A stretch of DNA of 64,000 nucleotides from Dipetalonema caudispina. Lineage: Eukaryota; Nematoda; Chromadorea; Rhabditida; Onchocercidae. The first letter of the stretch is position 1. The number at the start of each line of letters is the position of its first letter. Both the position numbers and the translations under genes were made by a program. This document shows positions 13,011 to 46,990 of the stretch, in pieces. The DNA is taken from assembly GCA_013365325.1 (NCBI GenBank), contig JABVXV010000033.1, positions 1-64,000 on the forward strand, read 5' to 3'. A model generated the notes under the pieces. That model searched no databases and was not told the DNA's origin. It saw only the letters and a list, made by a program, of their open reading frames with translations.

Positions 13011-15479
13011 CGAAGCCAATTGACAAAGATATGAAGGAATATGCTTTCAAAGTAATTTTTAGATCTCCCTGATGACAATAATTATTATATCAGTTCACAG
13101 TTAATATGAAATTCTAAATTATCAATTGATTTTTTACCGAATATTTTACATCCATAATTTCAATAAAAAACAAATCGATTTTTTTTCTCCCATTTTTCTC
13201 AAATACCATTTTAACTTTGTGCCAAAAAGTTTATTAAATTTTGTGATTCTAAAATGGTAGGATTGATTTGCGTTGCATAGGAACGAAGAGTTTAATCTAA
13301 TTGCTGTCAATTGCCGCTTATTGAAGCAATGGTAATTTCTTTGAATGTTCCATTGCACATTAATCAATTTGAATAATTTAAATTCAGTTATAAACGATCA
13401 ATAAATAATATTATAGTAAACAAAATAAAAAAAAATTATAGGTTATTTTCTAGGATCAGTAGAATAAGCAAAGAAGGTGTCTTTTGTCGAATTAAAATGT
13501 TTGTGTCACATATTTTATCCATTGGGAATAAATTTGGAAAGTTATGATTGTCAAATTCTGATGTAAGACATATACTACAAGACAGTTATTTATCATCTTT
13601 TATCATCAAAAATGATACTACTCAATGGGTCAGCAATTAAAATGAACTAGAAGATTTCTACTGCAATATACCACTGGGATATATTTTCAGTATTTCGGAA
13701 TATTTTTGGAATGCCTTTTTTTTTTTTTTTGGCTGCCTTTAATAAATGACTTTCAATAAAAAACTTTTTGAAACTAAGCTGAAGTTAAAAGGAAGAATTT
13801 AAAAGTGCACTAAAGAAAAAAAAATTAACGCCTCAAATGAAACCAAATTTTTTGATGTTAAAATTAAATTTTGGCATTGCATGTACGAAAATTAATGGTA
13901 TAGCGACGATTAAATTCAATGATAAATTCATAGTGAACTTTCTACTGACTAATAAATTGAACTAAATGTTTGAACAGTTGAAATTTCTTTCAAGGCAGCT
14001 AATGTTCAGCTATGACATTCTATGAAGTTTTACCATTTACACTTGCATATTACGACAATCGTCATATAAAACAGGATAAAGTTAATTGTCAATCATCACT
14101 ACTAAAATAAACTGATTTAATCAACGAGTTGACAGCTAGCTCTTTTAAGCTATTACTCCTCTTCAAAAAAGAAAACGGAAAACTGAAAAAGAGTGTATTA
14201 TTTGTAAAATATTCAAAAAAAAAAATCCATAGAAATTAAAAATGTCGTTAAGAAAAGTAGTTGTTTGCCATATGTTCGGATATATTCCACTCGAATATAG
14301 CATTAAAAAATGCTAATTAGCAATGGATCAGATCTTTTCGATAAGCATAAATAACCTGTTAAAGAAAAAAGAAAAAGTAAATTGGGAAAACAGAATAACA
14401 ATTATTACAAAATTTCGATCGAGAAATTCAATTTCAAAAAATTAACCAGCAAACCAATAAATTGCAATTCAATTTATAATAAATTTAACAATATATAATA
14501 ATAAAATATTAGGGAAAATGAACGAAATTTCAGAGGAAGCAACAAAGTAAATAGTGAAGAAGAGGGGTGGAAAAAAAAAAATAGGTGTAGTATTGTTGTA
14601 GTAATCACAACAGCTGTGAAAAAATCGACAAATTTTTATAGTATTTGCGGATCACCTGTTTGTATAATCAATTTATGATTGAGAAAGCTGATGGTAGCCT
14701 CTTCAACATTTCAAATATAAAATAGCAGGATTAGTTTGTTGTAGTTCTAACTCTCAAGCAATTTCTTTAACAACTACCTCATAAACAAAATGAATGTTTA
14801 TTTCGAGGAAGAGATGATTGAGAAGAAGATGAAGATGATGAAGAAGAAGAAGGGACAGGAGAGGGGGGGGGACGGAAGAATGTCTTCTCTTCTTTCTTTT
14901 ACTTCAATGAATTGATTTAAAACTTGACAAAACCATAATTTTATCTTTGATTAAATCCAAGTACATTCAATGCATTAAAGCTTATTTGGAAAAAAAAAAA
15001 AACCTAATTAATATTTTAATTTCCATTTATTATCAAATGTCATAATCATTTGATTACTTTGACATACGATGAGTTTTATTTTATATCAGATAGGTTGAAT
15101 TCATTTCGTTATTTTGAAATTTTACAAATATTGTCATTCATGAAAGTTACTTTTCTTAACTCTATCATATAAATTTGATGGTAGTAAATTATGGCTAAGA
15201 AAATTGTGGAAATTCTAGTAAAATATTTGGATCTGCTAGGGAGGAGACAAGTATGCTAAGTTAATCTGTGTTAATGTGACAGCATTTTTGGGATAGCACA
15301 GCATTAAGAAGGTCCAAATATTTATCGTCTTGGGAGAGTGTTGATATTTCATCTGTCCCAGTTATTATGGATTCCCAGGAGAGATGTACATAAGAATTCA
15401 GCCAAAAACTTATGGAAACTTACGAAAGCTCTCATCCAATATCACACATTTTCCACTTTCTCATTCTTCTATCATCCTC

Positions 15480-15519
15480 ATTCTCTCTCTCTCTCCCTCT
15501 CTCTCTCTTTCTCTCTCTA
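15480..15519. repeat. (CT)n microsatellite
   Basis: CT-dinucleotide run with a few interruptions, followed within 30 bases by a long T run near 15547-15566. Confidence 0.9.
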
Positions 15520-16260
15520 CGGGCCTACACATAAAACGACTATTTGTTTTTTTTTTTTTTTTTTTTCGTTTTTCGTTTAAATTATGCCATTATTATCATT
15601 TTTGAACAATTTGAAATCATTGAAATCATCGGTCATTTATTATTAATAACAATCAGAGGTTAATTATTTTTAATAATATCTTAAAAGGAGAATGAAAGAA
15701 TGAAGAAGTTAGACATAAAGGATTAGGCTTGTCATTTTGAACAATGATTTTGAACACATTTAGAATTGATGAAAATGTAAAACATTAAAAGGCCATTAAC
15801 AGCTAATTCCATAAATTTTAATCAAAAGATCTCTTTTTGATTAAATAGGAAAAAGATAAGTTTTTTTTAGAGAGTACACTAACATTTGTGCTATTGGCCT
15901 CAGATATGATCAAAATGATGCATTTTAGATAGAAAAAGAAAACAACAAAACTTAAAATATTACGTTCAGATGACAAATTAATAAAATCAATGATTAAAAA
16001 ATTTGTCGATAACAAGAGAAAATAAAAAAAAAAAAAAGTGAATAATAATATGAAGAAGAAAAGAAATTGATAGAAAATAATATACAAAGTTTTTTGCATG
16101 AAAGATGTAAAAATATGAAATTTCCAAAAAAAAAAAAATTTAATTTATAATATTCCGTCCTGTTATTGCCATCTTCAGTGCTGTCTTTTTTTTTTGAGGT
16201 ACAATTTGTTATTAGTTGATGAATTGATTATTTTTAATGAAACGGGAAGGTTGCTTTCCT

Positions 16261-16332
16261 TTAATCTTTGATACTTACGAATAATTAATACAATTCTTAA
16301 TCTTTGATACTTACGATTAATTGATACAATTC
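16261..16332. repeat. 36-bp tandem duplication
   Basis: Two adjacent 36-base copies (16261-16296, 16297-16332) start TTAATCTTTGATACTTACGA and end ATACAATTC, differing at a few central bases. Confidence 0.85.
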
Positions 16333-16370
16333 AGTTATTTTGTTTATATTTGTTACTTTTGTTAGTTTTG

Positions 16371-16399
<29 letters not shown>
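16371..16399. repeat. 29-base poly(A) tract
   Basis: Uninterrupted run of 29 A followed by GAAAGAAAGAAAGAAA. No retroposon body or target-site duplication is evident beside it. Confidence 0.85.
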
Positions 16400-16401
<2 letters not shown>

Positions 16402-18702
16402 AAGAAAGAAAGAAAAAAGATCATTGCCTAAATAATATTTGCTATTGTCATTTAATCAAATGAACAGAATTGCATCAAAACATTTGGAATAAAATATACG
16501 ATCAATAAAAGAAATAGATTTTGAGCTAAGAATTAGCCAATTGTGGATGAAACATCAGAAAATTTACTTTCAAGTTGTTGCATTGAATTTTCATATTTGT
16601 TGGATCTTATTAGTATTGACAATTTTCACCAATTCTTTCCTATAATGCCAAAAATCAGGTATTTGTTATTACAAACCCAATTTAAATTCATGTGTTAGAT
16701 TTTGCTTAAGAGCAAGATTTTTAATGAAAGCCGGCAAATAATATAAAATAGCTCATTAAGGAAACAGAGCAACAACCGCATGTAGCAAAATAGATTTCAA
16801 CAATAGCTCATAATCCATACTAACATACACTTTGAAACGATAAAACTACTAGATTTCCCGATTATTTAAAGCGGCAATTTCAGCAACGATGCTATCCTTT
16901 TGAAGTAACACGATATCATCCATGAATAGTTATTCATTCCTTAACGATTGGCAATTTATGATTGGAATTATGTCATTTATTTTTGATCAAAGAAGGAATT
17001 ATAGTTCAAGAAATTTGAAATTAGATATATCATAAATGGAAATGTTAGTTAAATAGAATAATTGAAGGGTAAAAAATTTGAACATAATGAAAATGAATAG
17101 CCGAAAGAAATGGAGAAGTGGAAGAATCCTAAAAGTTTATTCAAATTGATGATATTTTTCGCCAAAACAAACATTTTGCTTTTATCATCTCATGTTAAAT
17201 TTCAATCTTGCAAATGTAAAATTTACTTTTATTCAAAAATATGTATAAGAATGAGGATCATTTATTGATACGTATTGATTAGCAATTGATTCGAAATCAA
17301 TTGATCATTTATGAATTGAATATTGATAAAAATAATAAACTGAACATATGCTGCTAATTTGAGAAAATCAAGCAAAAAAAGAATTTTTTTTTTCAAATAA
17401 ACATTCTCTTAAGCATTTATTTAAGCAGGAAAATATACGTCACTCAAATATTTGCGTAATTTTGAAACATTAGCGTTTTTCCTTACACATGATGCAATAA
17501 TACCATTAGCTGTCAACATATATGACACATTTTGAATGAAGTAAAAATGTATCGATAATTTCTTCCCTAATTTTTTCCTATTTTCTTCACCAAAACAGCT
17601 TTATCATTCTCACATAAAATATTATGTTATCATAAATTCAAAATCTCAATGGTACTCTAGAATAAATCTAATTTAACGACATTTCTTATAATGTTTCTGT
17701 TTTTCTTGTTAATCGTTAAAAGCTTGAAAAATTTTTGCTTTGAAAATATTCAAAAAAGTACTTCGATACATCTCAAACGAATTTTTACAAAATTAACTTT
17801 AAATAGTTACATTTCCTGTATGAGAAAATGCTTCCAATTTTAATAAATTCTAACCTCAGGCCATATTTTCGATAAAATTAAACCAGTTATTGTATGAGCA
17901 AAACAGTCGTAGGATTATTGTAGTCGATACGTCATTTGTTTGCAGCTCATTAGGTATTGGAATTTCTTCTTCACTTTTTCAAAACTTCTTCAAAACTTAC
18001 TGATAATTACCGATTCGTTTAAAATTTTCTTCTAATATTAGACTTGAAAAAATTCAGATTTATGTTGAAGACTGAATTGTAAGACTTAAAGTGAGAGATT
18101 TAGGAAATATCGAAATTCTCGCCAACTGACCAATATCTCGTATATCTATTGGAAACAAACTTGTGTGCCATAATTGCTAACTTGAAACTTATCCGATAAT
18201 TTATTTCTTCATAACTTTTGGATGCATTTCTACCGATTGTTCGACTATGATAATAAGGCAAAAAATCACTTCATTTTTCAAGATATTTGCGACGAATTTT
18301 TATGTGACGAATTGAATTTCATTATAATATGGCAATAAGTCAAGTATAAAAAATTTGCATTCATTTATTTTGAGCTTATTTCATTGTAATATCTCAAATT
18401 AGCATTTGATCAGTAATGGCTATTTTTAATAATATTTTATAAGCGCAAAATTCCTGTCATTTTTTAACAAAAGCATCCGTCACATTCCAAATTTGTTATT
18501 TATTAAAATGGAAGTAAAAAGAATCTAAAATTTCAATGTAATGGCATGCATGCCTTGATGACAATTCAAATTTTGATATTACAATAAAATAATTTAAAGA
18601 AATTTACTTTTTTCAGTTAATGATGTTGGGACTAAAAAATAATGGAAAATTTTTGTATTAGTAATTATGATTGATAGTAGCAACAATATTTTTAGATTAT
18701 TG

Positions 18703-18747
18703 TTGAAATGAATAACTGAACAATTTTTGAAATGAATAACTGAACAA
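18703..18747. repeat. 21-bp direct repeat
   Basis: The unit TTGAAATGAATAACTGAACA(A) occurs at 18703-18723 and again at 18727-18747, separated by three T. Confidence 0.85.
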
Positions 18748-19684
18748 AGCCATGAATAAATTTCTCTTCCATAAATTTTGATGGCGCAAAATAATACTGA
18801 CGTATATTTGTTGACCTCCCGACCTCTTTATCTGGGATATTTCATCAATCTTAAAGCGATTTCATTATGCATTTAAATGAAACTATACAACTGAACTATT
18901 GCTGAATTGTCTTCGAAGTGATTGTCAATTAAAAATTAAAGAAACTAAAAGCTTTCTTTTTGTTGAAGGGAGGTCAGTAGGCTAAGATGACGAGAAGAAA
19001 AAGGGCCAAGACTATTAAGCCAAGTTGTAAGGCGCATCACTTTAAATATGCAAGGAGAAGCATTAGGACGGTTGGATGAATTTTCCCGTTTTTATGAATT
19101 TCTTCGTCAATTAAAAGCTTAATCTAAAAGAAAAGTGGAACACATAGTATTCGTTAGTTCTGAATTATTTGCGCCATAAATAAAGGGATAGAAAGTTGGG
19201 TAGAAATTAAAATCGATAAATCAAAAGATCAGAAATGCTGCAAAACTAAAGCTCAAAATGACAAAAATAATCTGATATCAGAAACGAAGTTGAACTTTGC
19301 GACTTTTGTCGGTACGAAAAAAAAAAAAGTGATGTAATGGATTTCGTGTGGACTTTGTGCGTATCGGTTTTTTACAATTCATAATGACTTTTTGAAATTT
19401 CCAAATTTCATACGATTGAGTCATTTCAATAAAACATTTGTGAACATTTTTGCTGAGCAAAATATAATACTTTGCTAAATAATTCGTTGCAAAACTGCAG
19501 TAAATTAAAGATTTCAATCAATGAATTGAGTGAAGAGATAAATTAATTAATTTCATGATTAATGTAATTGTTAAATAAACAATATCAAATTCAATTTTAA
19601 ATAGTTTTGAAAATGGCAAAGGTAACATTCTACGTCTTTGTATCCTTAACGATTTATGCTTAATTCTTCAAAGTTTAAACATAT

Positions 19685-19711
19685 GCACACACGCACACAC
19701 GCACACACACA

Positions 19712-19748
<37 letters not shown>
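19685..19748. repeat. (CA)n microsatellite
   Basis: About 64 bases of CA repeat with CG and CC interruptions. Confidence 0.95.
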
Positions 19749-19749
<1 letters not shown>

Positions 19750-22329
19750 TTATTAATATTGAAATTTATGTAGAAAGGGAAAATTAATATTTGTAAACAC
19801 AGTGTATTGTGATTCTTTAGAAAATTTGCTTTTAATATTTATTTAATTTCCAAATTATGTAATTTAAGAAATAAATTTGATTACTTGATATTTTTTGTTC
19901 ATAGTTTTAACATCTTTTAGGGACTTGTCTAAGTTACTAATTAGCAGTTTACTTTTTGCACAAATTAAGAAGAATTTTGAAGTATGACTTTCATTTTTTT
20001 GAATTTGATCCAGTGTTTCTGAATTTTAAGAACAAATAATATGAGCTAAAAGGTCAAAGAATTCTATGAAGTGATTGCTTTATCTTTAAGTTAGCCTCAT
20101 TTAAGCTAATGATTTGCTGAGGATTTGTATCGTCAAGTATCTTTCAAAAGCTCCCTAATAATGATAAAAAAATGATCTATTCGATGATCAGTTGATTCTA
20201 CAGGTCTTAATAACCAGCCTAGAATGAATTAAAACAATTGCATTTCATTCTATTTTGTATATTTTATTCTTGGCAAATCGATTTTTCGATTTGCGAATTT
20301 TTCGCCAATAATTCATGAGGAAATTTTGCCTCTTCTTAATTCATCCATGCTTTTCATCTTAAATATATAATAGTAGGTGAAAATCGATTCAAGTGTAGAA
20401 AAATGATGACAGGAATGCCGTGTCGCATAAAGATGTCTTTCCAAATTGTGATCAAAATCTGTTTTATACTGCATGAGATCGAACTTTCTTCCTTGCTTTG
20501 TCATTCAAATTATATCTCTTGAAAGTTTCATTAAATTTCAAAAATTGGCAAATATTTAATTCTTTTTGAAAAATTTGACATTTTTTCCCTCTCCAAGCAG
20601 TTCGCACTTATCCTAATTAACAGTACTTAACAATTTGTGTTTAATCTGAAACTTTTTGAACGATTTTTTCCAGTCAACCTTTGCTCTTATTTCATTTTTA
20701 TTGCATTAAGGCTTATCAAATGATTAATTAATCCTTAATCTCCTGATTAATGATCGAGAAAATAATTTGCTATCCAATTGTTCAAATTGATTAATCTACC
20801 TATAAATGAAATGAGAGTTGGTTAAAAATGGAAATAAATCATTTCTGCTGATCGTTACTCAGTATTCTGATGATGCATTGTATCTTTTTAAATATAACCG
20901 AACAAAATTACCTGCAAGGGAAAATCTTTTAATTAAGTACTGATGGGTATTTCGAAAATCAAAAGTAAGCTTCTTCGGTGAAAAACTACTGCAATCATAA
21001 AATTTTTTGAAATTCCAAACTGTTGAAAACTAACAAATCTTAGGAGTTGAAGAAGACAGTACCCGTTTCATCTACTTGTATTTTTCGATTCCAATTTTGC
21101 ATTTGCTATACTTCATCGCGGATTATTGGGAATCATGCAGAAATTCGAAAAGTTGCTATGAATTTTAAAAATATAATTCACGAATAATCTGCTTTAAAAA
21201 TAAGAATCACTAGCAAAACAAAGTGTTCAGAGGTTGTAGTTTTAATTGAAGTTTTAACTTTCATTTGATTTTTCGAGATTCTTGCATCGAATTTTTTTAT
21301 GTAACTCTTGCTTCAACTCACAACATCGGCAAGAAAATTTCAGCCTTGTTGATTTCTGTAGCGGAATTTGCAGTTTTGTGATTCTTAGGTTTTCAGTGAG
21401 TATTAACGTTTAGAATGGATTCTTTTGTTTAGAAATAATGAAAGTTTTAGAAATTTGAAGTTAAAATCTCAATTTGTTAAGTCATTTTTCTGAGCTTTCC
21501 ATCGTTGCAGCCGGTTTTTCAATTATCCATCAAGCATGCTTTCCTCCGTACTCATCCGCTTTGTCGGACCAACAGGATATTACAATTGCTGGTTTTCAGG
21601 GGAAATGAGAACTCAGAAGCTCTTTATTGTTTCTTTGAATCTTGGGTTACATCTGGTCCTGAGTTAGAGTAAAGCAGTAATTTTTCAAAATTATTTACTG
21701 CTTTTTTTTATTAAAATACAAAATGTTATCAATGCTCAATTTTTTCAGATAAATTAGAATTCAGCAATCCCGTACCACTTTGAAAGAACGACAGATGAAA
21801 TATTGTTTGTGGTTTTTTTTTTCTTTTTTTTTAAAGTCCCTTTTCAAATCAAACTATAGATGAAAATTATTGTTTATGATCAGCGGAAGTATTCATTCAT
21901 AAACAAATTAAGCCCTAATATATTTAAAACAATGTCAATCATTGATACGATGACATTTCTTCAATTTACTAAATTGTTTCAATAATGCCAGTGACAATGG
22001 TGGTAATAATTTGGTTAGGTCTTTTCAGCAATTTGATAATAATATGATCATAATTCGGAGCAAATCAAAAAGAAAAGGAAAGGAAACCGGACAAATGAAT
22101 GAATAGAATTAAGATGTAAAATCAGGATTATAAGAAGAAGAGAAAAGAGATTATTGTTTCAGCAATAATAAGAGTATCTGTTGCGATTTGGGAAAATATT
22201 TGTGGATAATTGAAACAGACAAAAAAATAACTGCAGTGAACAACTTTATTGAAATACTATTCGATAACTTCATTCGTTTATATCAGAGATATCAATGATA
22301 CGTATCCGAAATTCCGGCTCTCAATTAAT

Positions 22330-22331
<2 letters not shown>

Positions 22332-22383
<52 letters not shown>
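22332..22383. repeat. (TA)n microsatellite
   Basis: About 52 bases of uninterrupted AT/TA dinucleotides. Confidence 0.95.
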
Positions 22384-22390
<7 letters not shown>

Positions 22391-25148
22391 AAAAGATAAT
22401 AATAAATCAGAAATTCTGACGGAAAAACAAAAATCCTTTAATGATCAGAATTTTGGGATTTGGTATTGTATCATTTTAATTTGGGATTTGTATCTTTTTT
22501 TAAAGCCAAAAAAATATTTCTCACTCACACAAGTAAATCAGGTTAAATTCTATGATTAGGAGCTAAAAAATGAAAAAAAAAAAAACGAGTAGAAGCTTGC
22601 TTCGGTAACTTACTGTGTCAAGTTCCATGTGATCTTCAGTTCAAATTAGTCTATTGTATCTCCTCTCCGTTATGACCTTTGACCTTCCCAACACTCTTAA
22701 ATTTAAAGTTTCAATTCTGAAAGATTTCATTTATTTGAATAGGTGATTGTTAGATTGGGAGCTTTACTTCGAGTATTTGATAATTTGAAGATATCTTAAT
22801 TAAACGTTTATTTATATCTGAGAGAATTACTGATTAGAAACTAAATTACGTCTTATAAGAGATTTTAAGAATTTCAATATATACTTCTACTTCATGTATG
22901 GTTTGATGATAAATCTGATATCACTGAGAGATTCAAAAGAGTACAATTATCTTATCTACTTGAATAGTAAAATTATCAAAAATTTTATTTTATATCTTTC
23001 TTTTCTTCCTATAATATTTTGTTCAAAACTTCTCGGAATTTCATCATTTATCAAGATTGTTCTCTTTTCTTCATCCTGTCCCACCTCTGCGAAAAAGTAG
23101 AACAGGTTGAAATAGCTTGAAGAGATAAGACATCAAATCGTTCCATCCAATCTACTTATTGGCCAAAGTTTTCGGTGGTTTGGACACTCTTGTTATGGTC
23201 AGAATATGCCTGCAGTGATTGTCTAAGATCTCCCAGATTTAGACTTCCAAGTAGCATGTATACTGTAGTACTAATAAACATGGTTACAGTATCAGTAGTA
23301 AATTCACAGTAATAAGTTAATTTATAGAATGATATCATCAATGGTACTATCATCTTGCGCATTAATACAACCTTGCTACCACAGGGTACGATAATTATGA
23401 TACATTGCTTTGTACCACATAATAGCAAGAATCTGGATGAGACAAGAATGAGCGACCGTAATTGCTACGGTAGTCCAGTAGTCTTGTTTCATTACGGCAG
23501 AAGATTACTGTGTTCGTTACAATCACTCAATCTTGTCTCACCCGGTTTGTATGGTGTCTGTCATTGTAGCATACTAAATTGGTTTGTTGCCTGGCGGATC
23601 GAATGTTTTTCGAATGTACCGGAAAATTTCCGGTTATGTGTTGTTGATGCGGAATATTGGTGGGGAAGTGGTCGATTAGCCTGATTTGATAAGCATTTGA
23701 AGATTTTGGAGAAATATAACAAATAATTTTTAGATTATTTTCAATTTTAGTCGTTATTTTCATAACGATCACATCGTTTCTTATCGTTAACATTCGACCT
23801 TTCTGTTATTAGCTGTCATAACAATATATCATTGAATTGCTGGAAATCAGTTATTTCTCTTTCGCTTATTAAGATATCTCTTTCTTCCGTAATTCTTAAG
23901 CTCTGTGCTGTCAGGAAGTAATTCATCAAGACATTGGCTTAGATCGGAATCACGTCAATGGAAAGGCATGTACTTCATGCATATGTCATGCCCGTTTGTT
24001 TTCCTTCCGTACTCACTGTTTGTTCTAGTCAATATTACTAGAATTGATCAGCAACGATGTTGATTTCACGGTAATATGAGAGAAGGCGGAGTTTGTTGAT
24101 GCGTTCTCTGATTTCACGTTGACATCAATTTACTTGACAATTAAACATCAAAAATTTTTTAACCCTAAATTACTGGCAATGATTTTCTCATATTATTTCG
24201 ATTAAAGAATTAAACTGTAGAAAAATTAGCGGAAAGTAGAGATCTAAGGAAAAAGAGAAGATAGAACAGTAAATAAAAGCGAAGGAGTGGACGAAAGAGA
24301 TTACTTTTATCCTCTGCTTACACTATTGCCACTAATATATCATAATTTCCACATTTGTATTTCAAAATTTCGTACTTTCATACCTTATTCTTTTGTTAGG
24401 TTAGGAGTTAGTTTAAATTATTTTTGGATGTTTGAGGAACTTTTATAACATTTTATAATCTTTCTTATTCATTAATATCAATTGCTTATCCTTGTGAGAA
24501 CATAGTTCGTTTTATTTTACGTCTTACAAATTAGATTATATCTTGAACTTATTTTCTTCACTTCTGATTTTTGTGATTTATAATCATTGCACAATTACAA
24601 AATACACAAAATTTTATTGCAGTAAATTAGCTTATAAGATCGATATTCAAATATTCTCATCTTTTTATCAAAATTTGGTTATTTTATTTTTAGACAGTTG
24701 AATGGTTTCATGGGTCGCATGAATCAACGCTATATTGATTCACGTTTGTTGAAGTGGTGTAATGCAGGGTTGACCGGTACTCTGGCGCTATGAATGGTAG
24801 CATGGAAGTTCAACAAACAAAGAATGTGGAAGTGAAAAGTCTCGTATATCGGGTTTGCTACTCGTTTGCAAATAAATCTAACTTTTGCTTTAAGGATTAA
24901 GTTCAGTTGACTGTTAAATGAAATCGATAAAAGCGATAAATAAGAAAGCATTACTTAAATAAATTTGTGGAACTAATACTAGATAAAAAGTCATTAAAGT
25001 GAATCGAGCGTTGTTTAACATACATTGCTGCATAGGAAACTACATAGGTTATGTGATCTCATATTAAGTAAATTGTTAAATGGAATGGTAAGGTAGTAGT
25101 TTTGTTTACTTTCTATTTATTAAACGATGCGGCTTTTTGGTTTGTTCA

Positions 25149-25149
25149 G
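25149..25149 (+). other. Candidate 5' splice-leader acceptor of smg-1
   Basis: CTTTTTGGTTTGTTCAG ends at 25149, 57 bases before the candidate start ATG at 25207. It is a strong acceptor with no obvious upstream coding exon, as expected for a trans-spliced 5' end. Inference. Confidence 0.4.
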
Positions 25150-25206
25150 TTTTGTTTGTCATTTAAAATCATTGTAATATTTGGTTACTACGTTCCGATA
25201 TCTCAA

Positions 25207-46464
<21,258 letters not shown>

Positions 46465-46503
46465 TGTATCTGCTTTTATCAAGCAGGTTTATGTTCTGAT
46501 GAG

Positions 46504-46940
46504 GTGAGTGTTTCATCTCTGTTATTTAATACATTTTAAACTATAATTTTATTTAAAATTTCAACTATTTGGTGATGAGTCTTTCCTTCTTTCAATAAGA
46601 AGTTTGTAATCAGTGGAAAAACTAATACTACAGTTACTGTTTTTCATTATTAATAAAGAAGAGGTCTTTTTAATTGATAGCGTTCTTATTCTAGATAAAT
46701 TCTCTCTCATAAACGAATTTTGACATCTGTAAAATTCGACGAAAAATGGTGTGACACATCCAAAGGAGTTGTCTTTTGATAATATAAACGGCCTTAAACA
46801 AGTTTATTGAATGAGTAATGCTTTTCGTGGTTGCTTATGACGACGCATATGAATTATGTATTGCGTTATAGCAGTCAATTGCGAAAAGTAGAAGGCAATT
46901 ATTAATTATGTGATGTATGTAGTTTTGATCTTTGTTGCAG
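46504..46940 (+). other. Probable 3' UTR intron of smg-1
   Basis: A good donor (GATGAG|GTGAGT) lies 40 bases after the TAA at 46462-46464, and a good acceptor (TTTGTTGCAG) ends at 46940. An AATAAA follows at 46985-46990. Together they predict a short spliced 3' UTR. No continuation of the reading frame is needed. Confidence 0.5.
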
Positions 46941-46984
46941 GAATAATTTCCTTATTTACGTGGTCGGCTTTGCCCACACGAACA

Positions 46985-46990
46985 AATAAA
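46985..46990 (+). terminator. Candidate smg-1 poly(A) signal
   Basis: AATAAA in GAACAAATAAAGAGG, 45 bases into the predicted 3' UTR terminal exon. Confidence 0.45.

Larger units (their letters stand above)
12265..25148. other. 12.9-kb gene-poor spacer between divergent gbb-2 and smg-1
   Basis: No exon chain can be joined here with confidence. The stretch holds 29-30-base homopolymer runs (T at 12981-13010, A at 16371-16399), microsatellites and short tandem duplications listed separately, an exon-like patch near 21517-21610 and a less A+T-rich island at about 23150-23690. It is the upstream region of both flanking genes, so their promoters should lie inside it; no motif is clear enough to name. 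Confidence 0.6.

Noticed and set aside
15338..15605. Two overlapping plus-strand frames with Ser-Leu and Phe runs
   Set aside because: They are translations of a CT microsatellite and a T tract, not genes.
18817..18980. Nine-base inverted repeat TGACCTCCC / GGGAGGTCA spaced by about 140 bases
   Set aside because: Too short and lacking target duplications or further terminal similarity to call a transposon.
18985..19080. Short basic open frame MTRRKRAKTIKPSCK...
   Set aside because: Thirty codons, no splice context and no recognisable homology; likely chance.
24694..24775. Possible first smg-1 exon after acceptor TTTATTTTTAG (frame QLNGFMGRMNQRYIDSR...)
   Set aside because: No donor in that frame gives the phase required by exon 25339, so the ATG at 25207 was preferred. 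It may be untranslated leader.
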